This document shows, piece after piece, positions 1 through 5,997 of a DNA stretch of 7,023 nt (position 1 is the stretch's first letter; every line of letters starts with the position of its first letter). Source of the DNA: DATJXG01 sp035500455. GTDB taxonomy: Bacteria > Acidobacteriota > Terriglobia > Terriglobales > Acidobacteriaceae. Made by a program: the position numbers and the translations under genes. The notes beneath the pieces were generated by a model. The model worked only from the letters and a program-made list of their open reading frames with translations. It was not told where the DNA came from and ran no database searches. Location of the stretch: NCBI GenBank assembly GCA_035500455.1, contig DATJXG010000418.1, forward strand, positions 1-7,023, read 5' to 3'.

Positions 1-1
1 G

Positions 2-850
2 GAAACTTTGGCGGATTTGCTCTCCGCACAAGTAGCGGGCACAACTGCCCGTGCCGCACGGATCAACATCCTGGTGCCGCAGCGCGGAGAGAAGCGCTCT
101 CTCCTCGATCTTGCGGCGAACAACGCCAAGCAGTCCTACGATCAGCGCTTCCGCGTCTTGAAGCCCAACACCCGCGTGGTCCAGGAAGCATTGCAGGATG
201 CCCTTAGCCTGCCCGACTTGCCCCGCCGCATCGAGTGCTTCGACATCTCCCACATTCAGGGTGCGGAGACCGTAGCCTCCATGGTGGTGTGGGAAGACGG
301 GCAAATGAAAAAATCCGACTACCGCAAGTTCATCATCCGCACCGTCGAAGGCGTGGACGATTTTGCATCCATGAGCGAAGTAGTCACGCGCCGCTACAAG
401 CGTCTGCGCGACGAAGAAAAGAAAATGCCCAGCCTGGTGCTGATCGATGGCGGCCTCGGCCAGCTGCACGCCGCCGCCGAAGCGCTCGAAGCGCTAGGCA
501 TCATCAATCAGCCGCTCGCCTCAATCGCCAAGCGCGAAGAAATCATCTATGTTCTCGGCCAGGAGAACGAGCCGGTGGTGCTCGATCATCACTCGCCGGT
601 TTTGCACCTGGTGCAGCAGGTCCGCGACGAAGCCCATCGCTTCGCCGTAACCTTCCACCGCAAGCGCCGCCAGATGCGCGACCGCTCCACCGAACTCCTC
701 GACGTCCCCGGAGTAGGCGCCCAAACCACCCGCCGCCTGCTGGAACACTTCGGCAGCGTGCAGGCAGTAAAGCAAGCCGACGCATCCGCCCTGGCCTCAG
801 TAGTGACAAGCAGCCAGGCCGAGGCCATCTGGAGCCACTTCCGGAAGTAG
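2..850 (+). CDS. uvrC: UvrABC excinuclease subunit C, C-terminal part (5' end outside window)
   Basis: UvrC makes the two incisions around a UvrB-bound DNA lesion in nucleotide excision repair (cytoplasm). The reading frame is open from the left edge, so the TTG at 8 is not the real start; about 283 residues are present of a family usually near 600. Numbering from that TTG, the RNase H-like endonuclease domain that makes the 5' cut is complete: ECFDISHIQG (D79), LVLIDGGLGQ (D147) and RDEAHRFA (H210) supply the Asp-Asp-His catalytic set known for this family. It is followed by DDFASM and the KREEIIY segment. Residues about 230-280 (LLDVPGVGAQTTRRLLEHFGS) form the tandem helix-hairpin-helix DNA-binding domain. 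The N-terminal GIY-YIG and UVR domains must lie to the left. The stop TAG is at 848-850. The gene looks intact and ordinary. Seen: motifs. Known: the roles. Assignment is very secure. Confidence 0.97.
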   Translation, partial: ETLADLLSAQVAGTTARAARINILVPQRGEKRSLLDLAANNAKQSYDQRFRVLKPNTRVVQEALQDALSLPDLPRRIECFDISHIQGAETVASMVVWEDGQMKKSDYRKFIIRTVEGVDDFASMSEVVTRRYKRLRDEEKKMPSLVLIDGGLGQLHAAAEALEALGIINQPLASIAKREEIIYVLGQENEPVVLDHHSPVLHLVQQVRDEAHRFAVTFHRKRRQMRDRSTELLDVPGVGAQTTRRLLEHFGSVQAVKQADASALASVVTSSQAEAIWSHFRK

Positions 851-862
851 TCGCCGGCCCCC

Positions 863-890
863 AGTCGTCGGTCTTCGTTCGTCCGTCGTC
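863..890 (-). repeat. Degenerate heptamer array, minus orientation
   Basis: Four successive 7-base units AGTCGTC, GGTCTTC, GTTCGTC, CGTCGTC start 13 bases after the uvrC stop. Their reverse complements (GACGACT, GAAGACC, GACGAAC, GACGACG) match the GA(A/C)GACT units at 1150-1177, so the two arrays face each other across the gap. A 12-base stretch, CAGTCGTCGGTC at 862-873, is the exact reverse complement of GACCGACGACTG at 1146-1157. Confidence 0.7.
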
Positions 891-901
891 AGAAGGTTCT
901 C

Positions 902-953
902 CCTTGTCATCCTTCTTCGTTATCCTCCTTCGTTATCACTCTTCGTCATCCTC
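902..953. repeat. 13-bp tandem repeat, four units
   Basis: The units CTTCGTTATCCTC (915-927), CTTCGTTATCACT (928-940) and CTTCGTCATCCTC (941-953) follow each other with an exact 13-base period. A weaker fourth unit lies at 902-914 (CCTTGTCATCCTT, about 9 of 13 matching). The array is pyrimidine-rich on the plus strand. It has no reading-frame meaning, since it lies outside genes and 13 is not a multiple of 3. Function unknown. Confidence 0.75.
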
Positions 954-966
954 CTAATCTTTTTTT

Positions 967-1060
967 CATCCCGAGCGCAGCGAGGGATCGGGTTTTTGCA
1001 GCCCGCCGGCACCACGGATAGCGTCGGCAAGAACCCAGATCCCTCGCTGCGCTCGGGATG
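967..1060. repeat. Inverted repeat with perfect 23-bp arms (REP-like palindrome)
   Basis: The arm at 967-989 begins CATCCCGAGCGCAGCGAG; the arm at 1038-1060 ends CTCGCTGCGCTCGGGATG. The two are exact reverse complements over 23 bases. Pairing continues inward with one bulge and one mismatch (GGGTTTTTGC at 990-999 against GCAAGAACCCA at 1027-1037), leaving a loop of about 27 bases. Transcribed, this gives a very stable stem-loop. It could slow or stop transcription after uvrC, but no T run follows the right arm, so it is not a textbook terminator. The form resembles intergenic palindromes repeated many times in some bacterial genomes; whether this one is multicopy cannot be seen from one window. 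Confidence 0.85.
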
Positions 1061-1149
1061 ACAGTTTGAGAATGCGATAACGGAAAGCCACCGTGCGACT
1101 CAACCATCAACCCGGCACTAGCCAAACAAAGCACCCAAGCCTGATGACC

Positions 1150-1177
1150 GACGACTGAAGACTGAAGACTGACGACT
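1150..1177 (+). repeat. Heptamer array GA(A/C)GACT, plus orientation
   Basis: Four adjoining 7-base units, GACGACT, GAAGACT, GAAGACT, GACGACT, run without gaps. A degenerate fifth unit GATGACC precedes them at 1143-1149. The array is the inverted partner of the one at 863-890. The array ends about 50 bases before the candidate -10 box of the channel gene. Confidence 0.75.
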
Positions 1178-1228
1178 AACCGTCCGGTAACTGTACTCAT
1201 TCCCCACCGCAAAATACCCGCAGCCCCC

Positions 1229-1234
1229 TATAAT
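1229..1234 (+). promoter_or_regulatory. Candidate -10 box of the channel gene
   Basis: An exact TATAAT lies 18 bases before the ATG at 1253. Transcription would start near 1241 and leave a leader of only about 12 bases. No good -35 hexamer is visible at the usual 16-18 base spacing, which lowers confidence. Confidence 0.45.
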
Positions 1235-1252
1235 GAAACGTTCCTAATTCGC

Positions 1253-3103
1253 ATGGCACTGGCAATCCCAACCCGGCGTTGGCTGCTGACCAGCGGACTC
1301 ATCATCCTTCTGCTGGCCGCGGTCGCAGGCCTCATCCTCACCCGCGACCTCGGAGATGCTGCCCGTCCCCGTTCCAGTTGGGCCAACCTCGTGGACCAGC
1401 GTGCGCTGCAAATGGCGCGGGCCATGGCCACACTCGCTTCCAGCCGCGATGAGCAACGTTACGCCCGCCAGGCCCTGAAAATCGCCGACCACGAAGTGGA
1501 CCTGGCCTTCTCCACCGCGCTCCGCGACGCCGCCGAAGAAACGCCGAACCAGACCCCGCAGACGCGCGAGATTTCCGAACGAGTCGATAAAGCTCAGGCT
1601 GCGCTCAAGGCCGACCAGGACCACGCCGACCAACTCAAGAAGCTGGTCGCCTCCACCACGGGCGCGCGCCAGGATAGCCTGCAACAGCAACTAAGCCTTC
1701 TGCAGGCGCAACTGGAACTCGATCAAGACGAACTCGAAGACGCTCAGGAGGACCAGCTGCGCGCCGGCGCCAACAAACTCAGCCGCATTCAGCGCCTGTT
1801 CGCCCGCCACCAGACCGACGAGCAGCAGCAGGAAGCCGCCGCCGCTCAGCTCAATGCAAGCCAGGCCAGCAACGCTCCCACCGGCGACAATCTGATTGTC
1901 CAGGTCCGCGCCTGGGCCGCGCTGTACAACAAGCAAAAGCAGCTCGAGCAAGCCAATGCCGGAGCCGCCGCGCGAGCCGCCGCCTTGCAGCAGACTCACG
2001 ATGCCCTGCAGCAGCGGGTGAATGCCGAGACTCCGAACAAGCAGGCTTTAGCCCTGCGAGCCCGGGCGCAAGTCGATTCCGCCAATCCCCCAGACCAACC
2101 GGCCGCCCCGGCCCCAACCTCGACCATCGCATCGCTGCGCCGCTTCGCCAACGACCAGAAAGATCTCTCTGATCTCGGCAAGCAGATCCAGGACAGCAAA
2201 GAACTGGCTGATGTGTACACCAACTGGATGAGCGCCGTCGCATTCCAGCAGCGCGCCGCCATTCACGGCACCATCCGCGCCCTGCTCTGGATCGTCCTCA
2301 TCGTGCTGGCGGTGTACGAGGCAGGCCGGCTGATCGATCGCGCGCTGTTCGCCGATCTCACCCCCGACCATCGCCGCCTGCGCACGCTGCGCGTGGTAGT
2401 CCGCTTCGCGCTGCAGGCGGTGGGCATACTGGCGATCGTGTTTGTAGTGATGGGCATGCCCACGCAGATAGCCACCATTCTGGGCCTGGCCGGTGCCGGC
2501 CTGACTGTCGCTCTGAAGGATTTCATAGTCGCCTTCGTGGGCTGGTTCATCCTGATGGGCCGCAACGGAATTCGCGTGGGCGACTGGGTGGAGATCGAAG
2601 GCGTAGTGGGAGAAGTGGCGGAAATCAACCTGTTGCGCACCGTGCTGCTCGAGACCGGCAACTGGACCGACACCGGCCATCCCACCGGACGGAAGGTCGC
2701 CTTCGTCAACAGCTACGCGATTGAAGGGCACTTCTTCAACTTCTCGACGGCGGGGCAGTGGCTGTGGGATGAAATCGAATTTCTGGTGCCGGCCAGCGAA
2801 GACCCGTACCCTGTGATCGAAGGCATCCAGGCCATGGTCACCAAGGAAACCGAGACCAATGCCAGAATGGCGGAGCAGGAATGGAAGCACGCCACAAACC
2901 AGTACAAGGTGCAGTCGGTTTCCGCGGCTCCGGCGGTGAACCTGCGTCCCACCAGCGCCGGCGTAGAAGTGCACGTCCGCTACATCACTCGCGCCCAGGA
3001 GCGCTTTGCCACCCGCACTCATCTCTACCAGGCGCTGATTGATCTTCTCCACCGCAAGAGCATGCCAGGCGCCGCCGAAAATGCCCTGGCGGCAAAAAGC
3101 TGA
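1253..3103 (+). CDS. MscS-family mechanosensitive ion channel with long coiled-coil N-terminal region
   Basis: Predicted inner-membrane channel that opens under membrane tension and releases small solutes during hypo-osmotic shock. The protein has 616 residues, about twice E. coli MscS. Residues 11-30 are a hydrophobic signal or anchor segment. Residues about 45-330 are polar, rich in Q, A, D and K, and look strongly coiled-coil (for example 115-200 and 225-255), with a proline/alanine linker near 279-290. Membrane helices follow at about 340-357 and 382-401. The family pore helix is at 404-437 (ATILGLAGAGLTVALKDF, small residues on one face), then NGIRVGDWVEIEGVVGEV of the beta domain. The usual PNG segment appears as VAFVNSYAIEGHFFNFS at 482-498. 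The mixed C-terminal domain runs to about 600. The ATG at 1253 is chosen because it directly precedes the hydrophobic segment; no Shine-Dalgarno motif is visible. The coiled-coil region is probably periplasmic, as in large MscS relatives such as MscK; this is inference. Confidence 0.9.
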   Translation: MALAIPTRRWLLTSGLIILLLAAVAGLILTRDLGDAARPRSSWANLVDQRALQMARAMATLASSRDEQRYARQALKIADHEVDLAFSTALRDAAEETPNQTPQTREISERVDKAQAALKADQDHADQLKKLVASTTGARQDSLQQQLSLLQAQLELDQDELEDAQEDQLRAGANKLSRIQRLFARHQTDEQQQEAAAAQLNASQASNAPTGDNLIVQVRAWAALYNKQKQLEQANAGAAARAAALQQTHDALQQRVNAETPNKQALALRARAQVDSANPPDQPAAPAPTSTIASLRRFANDQKDLSDLGKQIQDSKELADVYTNWMSAVAFQQRAAIHGTIRALLWIVLIVLAVYEAGRLIDRALFADLTPDHRRLRTLRVVVRFALQAVGILAIVFVVMGMPTQIATILGLAGAGLTVALKDFIVAFVGWFILMGRNGIRVGDWVEIEGVVGEVAEINLLRTVLLETGNWTDTGHPTGRKVAFVNSYAIEGHFFNFSTAGQWLWDEIEFLVPASEDPYPVIEGIQAMVTKETETNARMAEQEWKHATNQYKVQSVSAAPAVNLRPTSAGVEVHVRYITRAQERFATRTHLYQALIDLLHRKSMPGAAENALAAKS

Positions 3104-3137
3104 CGTCGAATACCTCTGAACTAGCGATCAACATTTT

Positions 3138-3232
3138 CTCTGCGACCTCGGCGGCCTTCCTCTGCGAACTCTGCGATTTAAGATCTTCGCCGCGGCTAAA
3201 CCCAAAACTTACTACGCCGAGCGAACTCGCTC
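3138..3232. repeat. Nonamer-repeat element, CGCAGAG subtype, copy 1
   Basis: Four minus-oriented 9-base units, CTCTGCGAC, CTCGGCGGC, then 4 bases, CTCTGCGAA and CTCTGCGAT, fill 3138-3177. They match the copy at 4198-4237 in 35 of 40 positions, with the same 9-9-4-9-9 spacing. A degenerate opposite arm contains CGCCGAG at 3214-3220, which can pair with CTCGGCG at 3147-3153. A small hairpin GAGCG-AACT-CGCTC lies at 3219-3232. The element fills most of the 154-base gap between two convergent genes and may help end transcription from both sides; that role is inferred. Confidence 0.75.
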
Positions 3233-3257
3233 CCACCTGACCTATTCCCGTCCCGAT

Positions 3258-4157
3258 CTATAAAGGCATTCGGCGCGCCCTCTGCAGGGCCCCTTGCAGC
3301 GGGTCGGCTACTTCCCTGCCGATGTCGACGCCCCGAGCCTCAGCCCGCAGGCGGCTGCAAAAATTGTCCCGCACTACACCGCTATGGCGAAACACCCCGC
3401 CGGACATGGCCACTTGGGCAATCAGGTCTGGGAACAGCTTGCGCACAATGATCAGGCCCAAAGCAGCCAGCTCAGCCCCGGCCGAATGCAATACATCGGC
3501 AGCTAAGGAATCAGACTCAGCCTCGGCAACGATCGCCGGAAACAGCGCTGCAAAGTCCGGAACTGGAGTCACGTTGGCGGTGCGAACAAATTCCTCCAGC
3601 GTGGACGTGCCCCACTCTTTTCGGATCGCGTCGTATAAGCCAGAGCCGCCTTCGTCATCCATAGCGCGCAAGGCGACTGAAACCGCTCGCCGGCCGATCC
3701 AGTGGCCCGAACCTTCGTCCGAAACCGCAAATCCCCAGCCCCCGGCCCGTGCGGTTTCGCCTTCCGCGTTGCGCCCGTAAGCGATGGAACCGGTCCCCGC
3801 GATCACCACGATCCCCGGCCCCGCGCCGAACGCCGCCTCCAGCGCGATTTCCATATCGCCCACAACTTCGATCTTTCCGGGAAGCAGTTCAGCTACGATC
3901 CGCTCCACAATGCCGTTGATCTCCGGCCGCGCCGCCCCAGCCATGCCCACGCACGCGCCGCGAATCTCCGAAGCAGCGATGCCTGCACTGCCGCAAGCCT
4001 GCCGAATCGCCGTGTGTAAAGCTTCCCGCGCCCGCTCCTCGCCCACGCGAACAATATTGCTTCCCGCAGCCACCGACGTGGCCAGCACTGACGATTCATC
4101 GCCCACCGCGCAAGCCGTCTTGCTGCCGCCGCCGTCAATGCCCAGAAATATGGCCAC
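3258..4157 (-). CDS. BadF/BadG/BcrA/BcrD-type ATPase, probable N-acetylglucosamine kinase
   Basis: Member of the ASKHA sugar-kinase fold and most like N-acetylglucosamine kinases, which convert GlcNAc plus ATP to GlcNAc-6-phosphate in the cytoplasm. Of 299 residues, FLGIDGGGSKTACAV (4-18) is the phosphate-1 loop. VVGDMEIALEAAF (98-110) carries the likely catalytic Asp101. IAGTGSIAYGRN (119-130) is the phosphate-2 loop. GGWGFAVSDEGSGHWIGRRA (139-158) is the segment typical of NAGK. MSGGVF (251-256) is the adenosine-contact loop. The length is normal for the family. The start is GTG: an in-frame TAG four codons upstream leaves little choice, and no Shine-Dalgarno motif is seen. It is convergent with the channel gene and divergent from the symporter at 4436. 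Exact substrate is uncertain; glucosamine or another amino sugar from cell-wall recycling or chitin is possible. Confidence 0.88.
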   Translation of the reverse strand: MAIFLGIDGGGSKTACAVGDESSVLATSVAAGSNIVRVGEERAREALHTAIRQACGSAGIAASEIRGACVGMAGAARPEINGIVERIVAELLPGKIEVVGDMEIALEAAFGAGPGIVVIAGTGSIAYGRNAEGETARAGGWGFAVSDEGSGHWIGRRAVSVALRAMDDEGGSGLYDAIRKEWGTSTLEEFVRTANVTPVPDFAALFPAIVAEAESDSLAADVLHSAGAELAALGLIIVRKLFPDLIAQVAMSGGVFRHSGVVRDNFCSRLRAEARGVDIGREVADPLQGALQRARRMPL

Positions 4158-4197
4158 GGCGTAGTTCTATCACAGGGCGGGAAAATTACTGGTTCTA

Positions 4198-4309
4198 CTC
4201 AGCGACCTCGGCGGCGTTTCTCAGCGAACTCTGCGTTTTGAGGTTTTTCTTGGCATCGACAAAGACCAAACCCTAAAACGCCGAGGACGCAGAGAACATC
4301 CGCCGAGAG
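4198..4309. repeat. Nonamer-repeat element, CGCAGAG subtype, copy 2
   Basis: The minus-oriented arm 4198-4237 is CTCAGCGAC, CTCGGCGGC, GTTT, CTCAGCGAA, CTCTGCGTT. The plus-oriented arm holds AACGCCGAG (4277-4285), GACGCAGAG (4286-4294) and CCGCCGAG (4300-4307). CTCTGCGTTTT (4229-4239) pairs with AAAACGCCGAG (4275-4285) in 10 of 11 positions, and CTCGGCGG (4207-4214) pairs exactly with CCGCCGAG (4300-4307). The loop between the arms is about 35 bases. The element sits between the divergent kinase and symporter genes, 41 bases upstream of the kinase start. Confidence 0.8.
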
Positions 4310-4359
4310 ACTGATGCTCAATTCAGTAACCCCTTCCCCGCAGATGCGGGATGTATTCA

Positions 4360-4365
4360 TATAAT
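4360..4365 (+). promoter_or_regulatory. Candidate -10 box of the symporter gene
   Basis: An exact TATAAT lies in an AT-rich island (TATTCATATAATTGG) within GC-rich surroundings. Transcription would start near 4372, giving a leader of about 64 bases that includes the hairpin at 4405-4423. No convincing -35 hexamer is visible. Confidence 0.45.
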
Positions 4366-4404
4366 TGGTTCGGTTTGCGCGACCTGAGTTGCTCTGCTCG
4401 AAGT

Positions 4405-4423
4405 CGCGGGCGAGGCGCCCGCG
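4405..4423 (+). promoter_or_regulatory. Strong GC hairpin in the symporter leader
   Basis: CGCGGGCG (4405-4412), loop AGG, then CGCCCGCG (4416-4423) form a perfect 8-bp all-GC stem. It ends 12 bases before the symporter ATG, just upstream of where a ribosome would bind. It may protect the message or hinder initiation, or be a small dispersed palindrome that landed here. No T run follows, so it is not a standard terminator. Confidence 0.7.
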
Positions 4424-4435
4424 CCACACAACCGC

Positions 4436-5872
4436 ATGGGCCTGAACCATCTCGATTTCGGCATCATCGCGATTTATCTGGCCGGCGTCACCCTCTTCGG
4501 CCTGCACTTCCGCAAACGCCAGCGCTCGCTGCGCGACTACTTCCTCGCCGACCGCAACATTCCCTGGTGGGCCATCTCGCTCTCCATCGTCGCCGCCGAA
4601 ACCAGCACGCTCACCATCATCAGCATTCCCGGCCTGGCTTACGACACTAACTTCGGTTTCCTGCAGGTCGTGCTCGGCTACGTAGTAGGGCGCGTCATCA
4701 TCAGCTTCGTTCTGTTGCCGCACTACTTCCGCGGCGAACTCTACACCGCATACGAGTTGATCGAGCGCCGATTTGGGCGCCGGTTGCGCTCGCTCACCGC
4801 CGGCCTGTTTCTGCTCACCCGCGCCGCCGCCGAAGGAGTGCGCGTCTACGCGGTTTCCATCGTAGTAGCGATCGCGCTGGGCACGGGCGAAGTGACTTCG
4901 ATCGCCATCATTACGCTGCTCACCGTGATCTATACCTTTGAGGGTGGCCTGGCGGCAGTGATCTGGACCGATGTGGTACAAACCGTGATCTACATCGGTG
5001 GAACTCTCGTAGGTCTGTTCGCCCTGCTGCATCTTGTGCCCGGCGGCTGGGGCGCAATTCACAGCGTAGCGGTGAGCGCCGGCAAATTCCGTGTTTTCGA
5101 CTTCAGCCTGAATTTCTGGAAGCCCTACACCTTCTGGGCCGGCCTCATCGGCGGATCGTTTCTCACGACCGCGAGCCACGGCACCGACCAGCTCATCGTG
5201 CAGCGGCTGCTGGCGGCGCGCTCGCAGCGGCAGTCCACGATCGCGCTGCTGAGCAGTGGAATCGCCATCTTTTTTCAGTTTTCCCTGTTTCTGCTGATGG
5301 GTGTGGCGCTCTTTGCCTTCTACCATCTTCCCTCGGCACACTTCGGCAAGGCCGACCGCATCTTCCCCACGTTCATCGTGAGCGAAATGCCGCATGGAAT
5401 CTCCGGGTTGCTGATTGCCGCGATTCTGGCTGCTGCCATGTCCAACCTGAGTGCGGCGCTCAATTCGCTGTCCTCCACCTCGATGATCGACTTCTACCTC
5501 CGCCGCAAGCCACAGGTGGATGAAGCCAGCCGCCTTCGGCTCTCGCGCCTTTCCACGCTGCTGTGGGCGGCGGTGCTGTTCGGGTTGGCGGTGCTCTCGC
5601 TGCACAAGGTAGGGCGCGTCGTCGAAGTGGGATTGCAGATCGCATCGGTGGCGTATGGCGCGCTGCTGGGAGTGTTCCTTCTGGGAGTGCTCACGCGCCG
5701 AGCGACGCAAACGGGAGCCATCGTAGGTATGCTGTGCGGATTCTCCGCCGAGCTTTACATCTGGCTGTGGACGAGCGTTCCGTGGACGTGGTACGTGGCC
5801 ATTGGGACTGTAATCACGTTTGCAGTCGGGTACACGGCCAGCGTGGTTTCGGCGTCAGCAGAAAAGCAGTAA
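4436..5872 (+). CDS. Sodium:solute symporter, SSS family
   Basis: Predicted inner-membrane carrier that couples Na+ entry to uptake of an organic solute; fold of the SGLT/PutP (LeuT-like) group. The protein has 478 residues with about 13 hydrophobic segments, the first at 8-23. Family marks are SLRDYFLADRNIPWWAISLS (31-50) with the following AAETSTLT in the first core helix, AVIWTDVVQTVIYIGG (174-189), SHGTDQLIVQR (247-257), and AAAMSNLSAALNSLSSTSMI (332-351), which carries the serine-rich Na2-site helix. The ATG at 4436 is the first usual start codon after an in-frame TGA at 4385; no Shine-Dalgarno motif precedes it. The divergent neighbour is a probable GlcNAc kinase, so an amino sugar is a plausible substrate. 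SSS members also carry sugars, proline, pantothenate or sialic acid, and sequence alone does not decide. The stop touches the next repeat element. Confidence 0.92.
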   Translation: MGLNHLDFGIIAIYLAGVTLFGLHFRKRQRSLRDYFLADRNIPWWAISLSIVAAETSTLTIISIPGLAYDTNFGFLQVVLGYVVGRVIISFVLLPHYFRGELYTAYELIERRFGRRLRSLTAGLFLLTRAAAEGVRVYAVSIVVAIALGTGEVTSIAIITLLTVIYTFEGGLAAVIWTDVVQTVIYIGGTLVGLFALLHLVPGGWGAIHSVAVSAGKFRVFDFSLNFWKPYTFWAGLIGGSFLTTASHGTDQLIVQRLLAARSQRQSTIALLSSGIAIFFQFSLFLLMGVALFAFYHLPSAHFGKADRIFPTFIVSEMPHGISGLLIAAILAAAMSNLSAALNSLSSTSMIDFYLRRKPQVDEASRLRLSRLSTLLWAAVLFGLAVLSLHKVGRVVEVGLQIASVAYGALLGVFLLGVLTRRATQTGAIVGMLCGFSAELYIWLWTSVPWTWYVAIGTVITFAVGYTASVVSASAEKQ

Positions 5873-5981
5873 ACCGCAAAGAACGCAAAGGTCGCAAAGA
5901 ACGGTCATTCCCAAAATGGGCGGCCCGCGCTCATTTTCCCGTTTTCTTTGCGTTCTTTGCGGTTATTCTTCTTTCGATCCC
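5872..5981. repeat. Nonamer-repeat element, CGCAAAG subtype, inverted, copy 3
   Basis: Three plus-oriented units ACCGCAAAG, AACGCAAAG, GTCGCAAAG (5873-5899) face two minus-oriented units CTTTGCGTT and CTTTGCGGT (5946-5963). AACCGCAAAGAACGCAAAG at 5872-5890 is an exact 19-base inverted match to 5946-5964, around a 55-base loop. The first base of the arm is the last base of the symporter stop codon. A tail GGTTATTCTTCTTTCGATCCC (to 5981) recurs after the next copy: 5955-5981 and 6437-6463 agree in 23 of 27 positions. The stem could end transcription of the symporter gene, though a simple terminator would not need the shared tail. Confidence 0.8.
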
Positions 5982-5997
5982 TGCAAGAAATCCAGCC

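Larger units (their letters stand above)
851..1252. other. 402-base gene-free gap filled with nested repeats
   Basis: I see no credible gene between uvrC and the channel gene. Frames open here are short shadows with skewed composition. From left to right the gap holds a heptamer array in minus orientation (863-890), a 13-bp tandem repeat (902-953), a long inverted repeat (967-1060), a heptamer array in plus orientation (1150-1177) and a candidate -10 box (1229-1234). There is no standard terminator with a stem followed by T's directly after uvrC; the T run at 960-966 comes before the large stem rather than after it. Confidence 0.8.

Noticed and set aside
235..957. 240-codon open frame on the plus strand overlapping uvrC
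   Set aside because: It is an out-of-frame shadow of uvrC, extremely arginine-rich, and extends into the 13-bp tandem repeat.
967..1060. Intrinsic terminator of uvrC
   Set aside because: The T run (960-966) precedes the stem and no T run follows the right arm, and the loop is large. Reported only as an inverted repeat.
1233..1247. Four-codon upstream open frame (ATG AAA CGT TCC TAA) before the channel gene
   Set aside because: The ATG overlaps the candidate -10 box, so it would lie upstream of the predicted transcript start. Probably chance.
851..1252. Insertion sequence or MITE with target-site duplication
   Set aside because: Repeats are present, but I could not find a convincing short direct duplication at the outer edges and there is no transposase. 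It is kept as a finding, not called as a mobile element.
2048..3052. 334-codon open frame on the minus strand
   Set aside because: It is antisense to the channel pore and beta domain; its composition is histidine/arginine/glycine-rich with no recognisable motif.
3322..4164. Plus-strand open frames opposite the kinase
   Set aside because: They mirror the kinase coding strand, are rich in A, P, R and S, and have no family motifs. The minus-strand kinase has all its family motifs.
4199..5710. 503-codon open frame on the minus strand
   Set aside because: It lies opposite the symporter gene, which has clear family motifs. The antisense product is low-complexity in R, E, Q, G and H, shows no family motifs, and runs into the repeat element. 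Long antisense frames are common in GC-rich genes.
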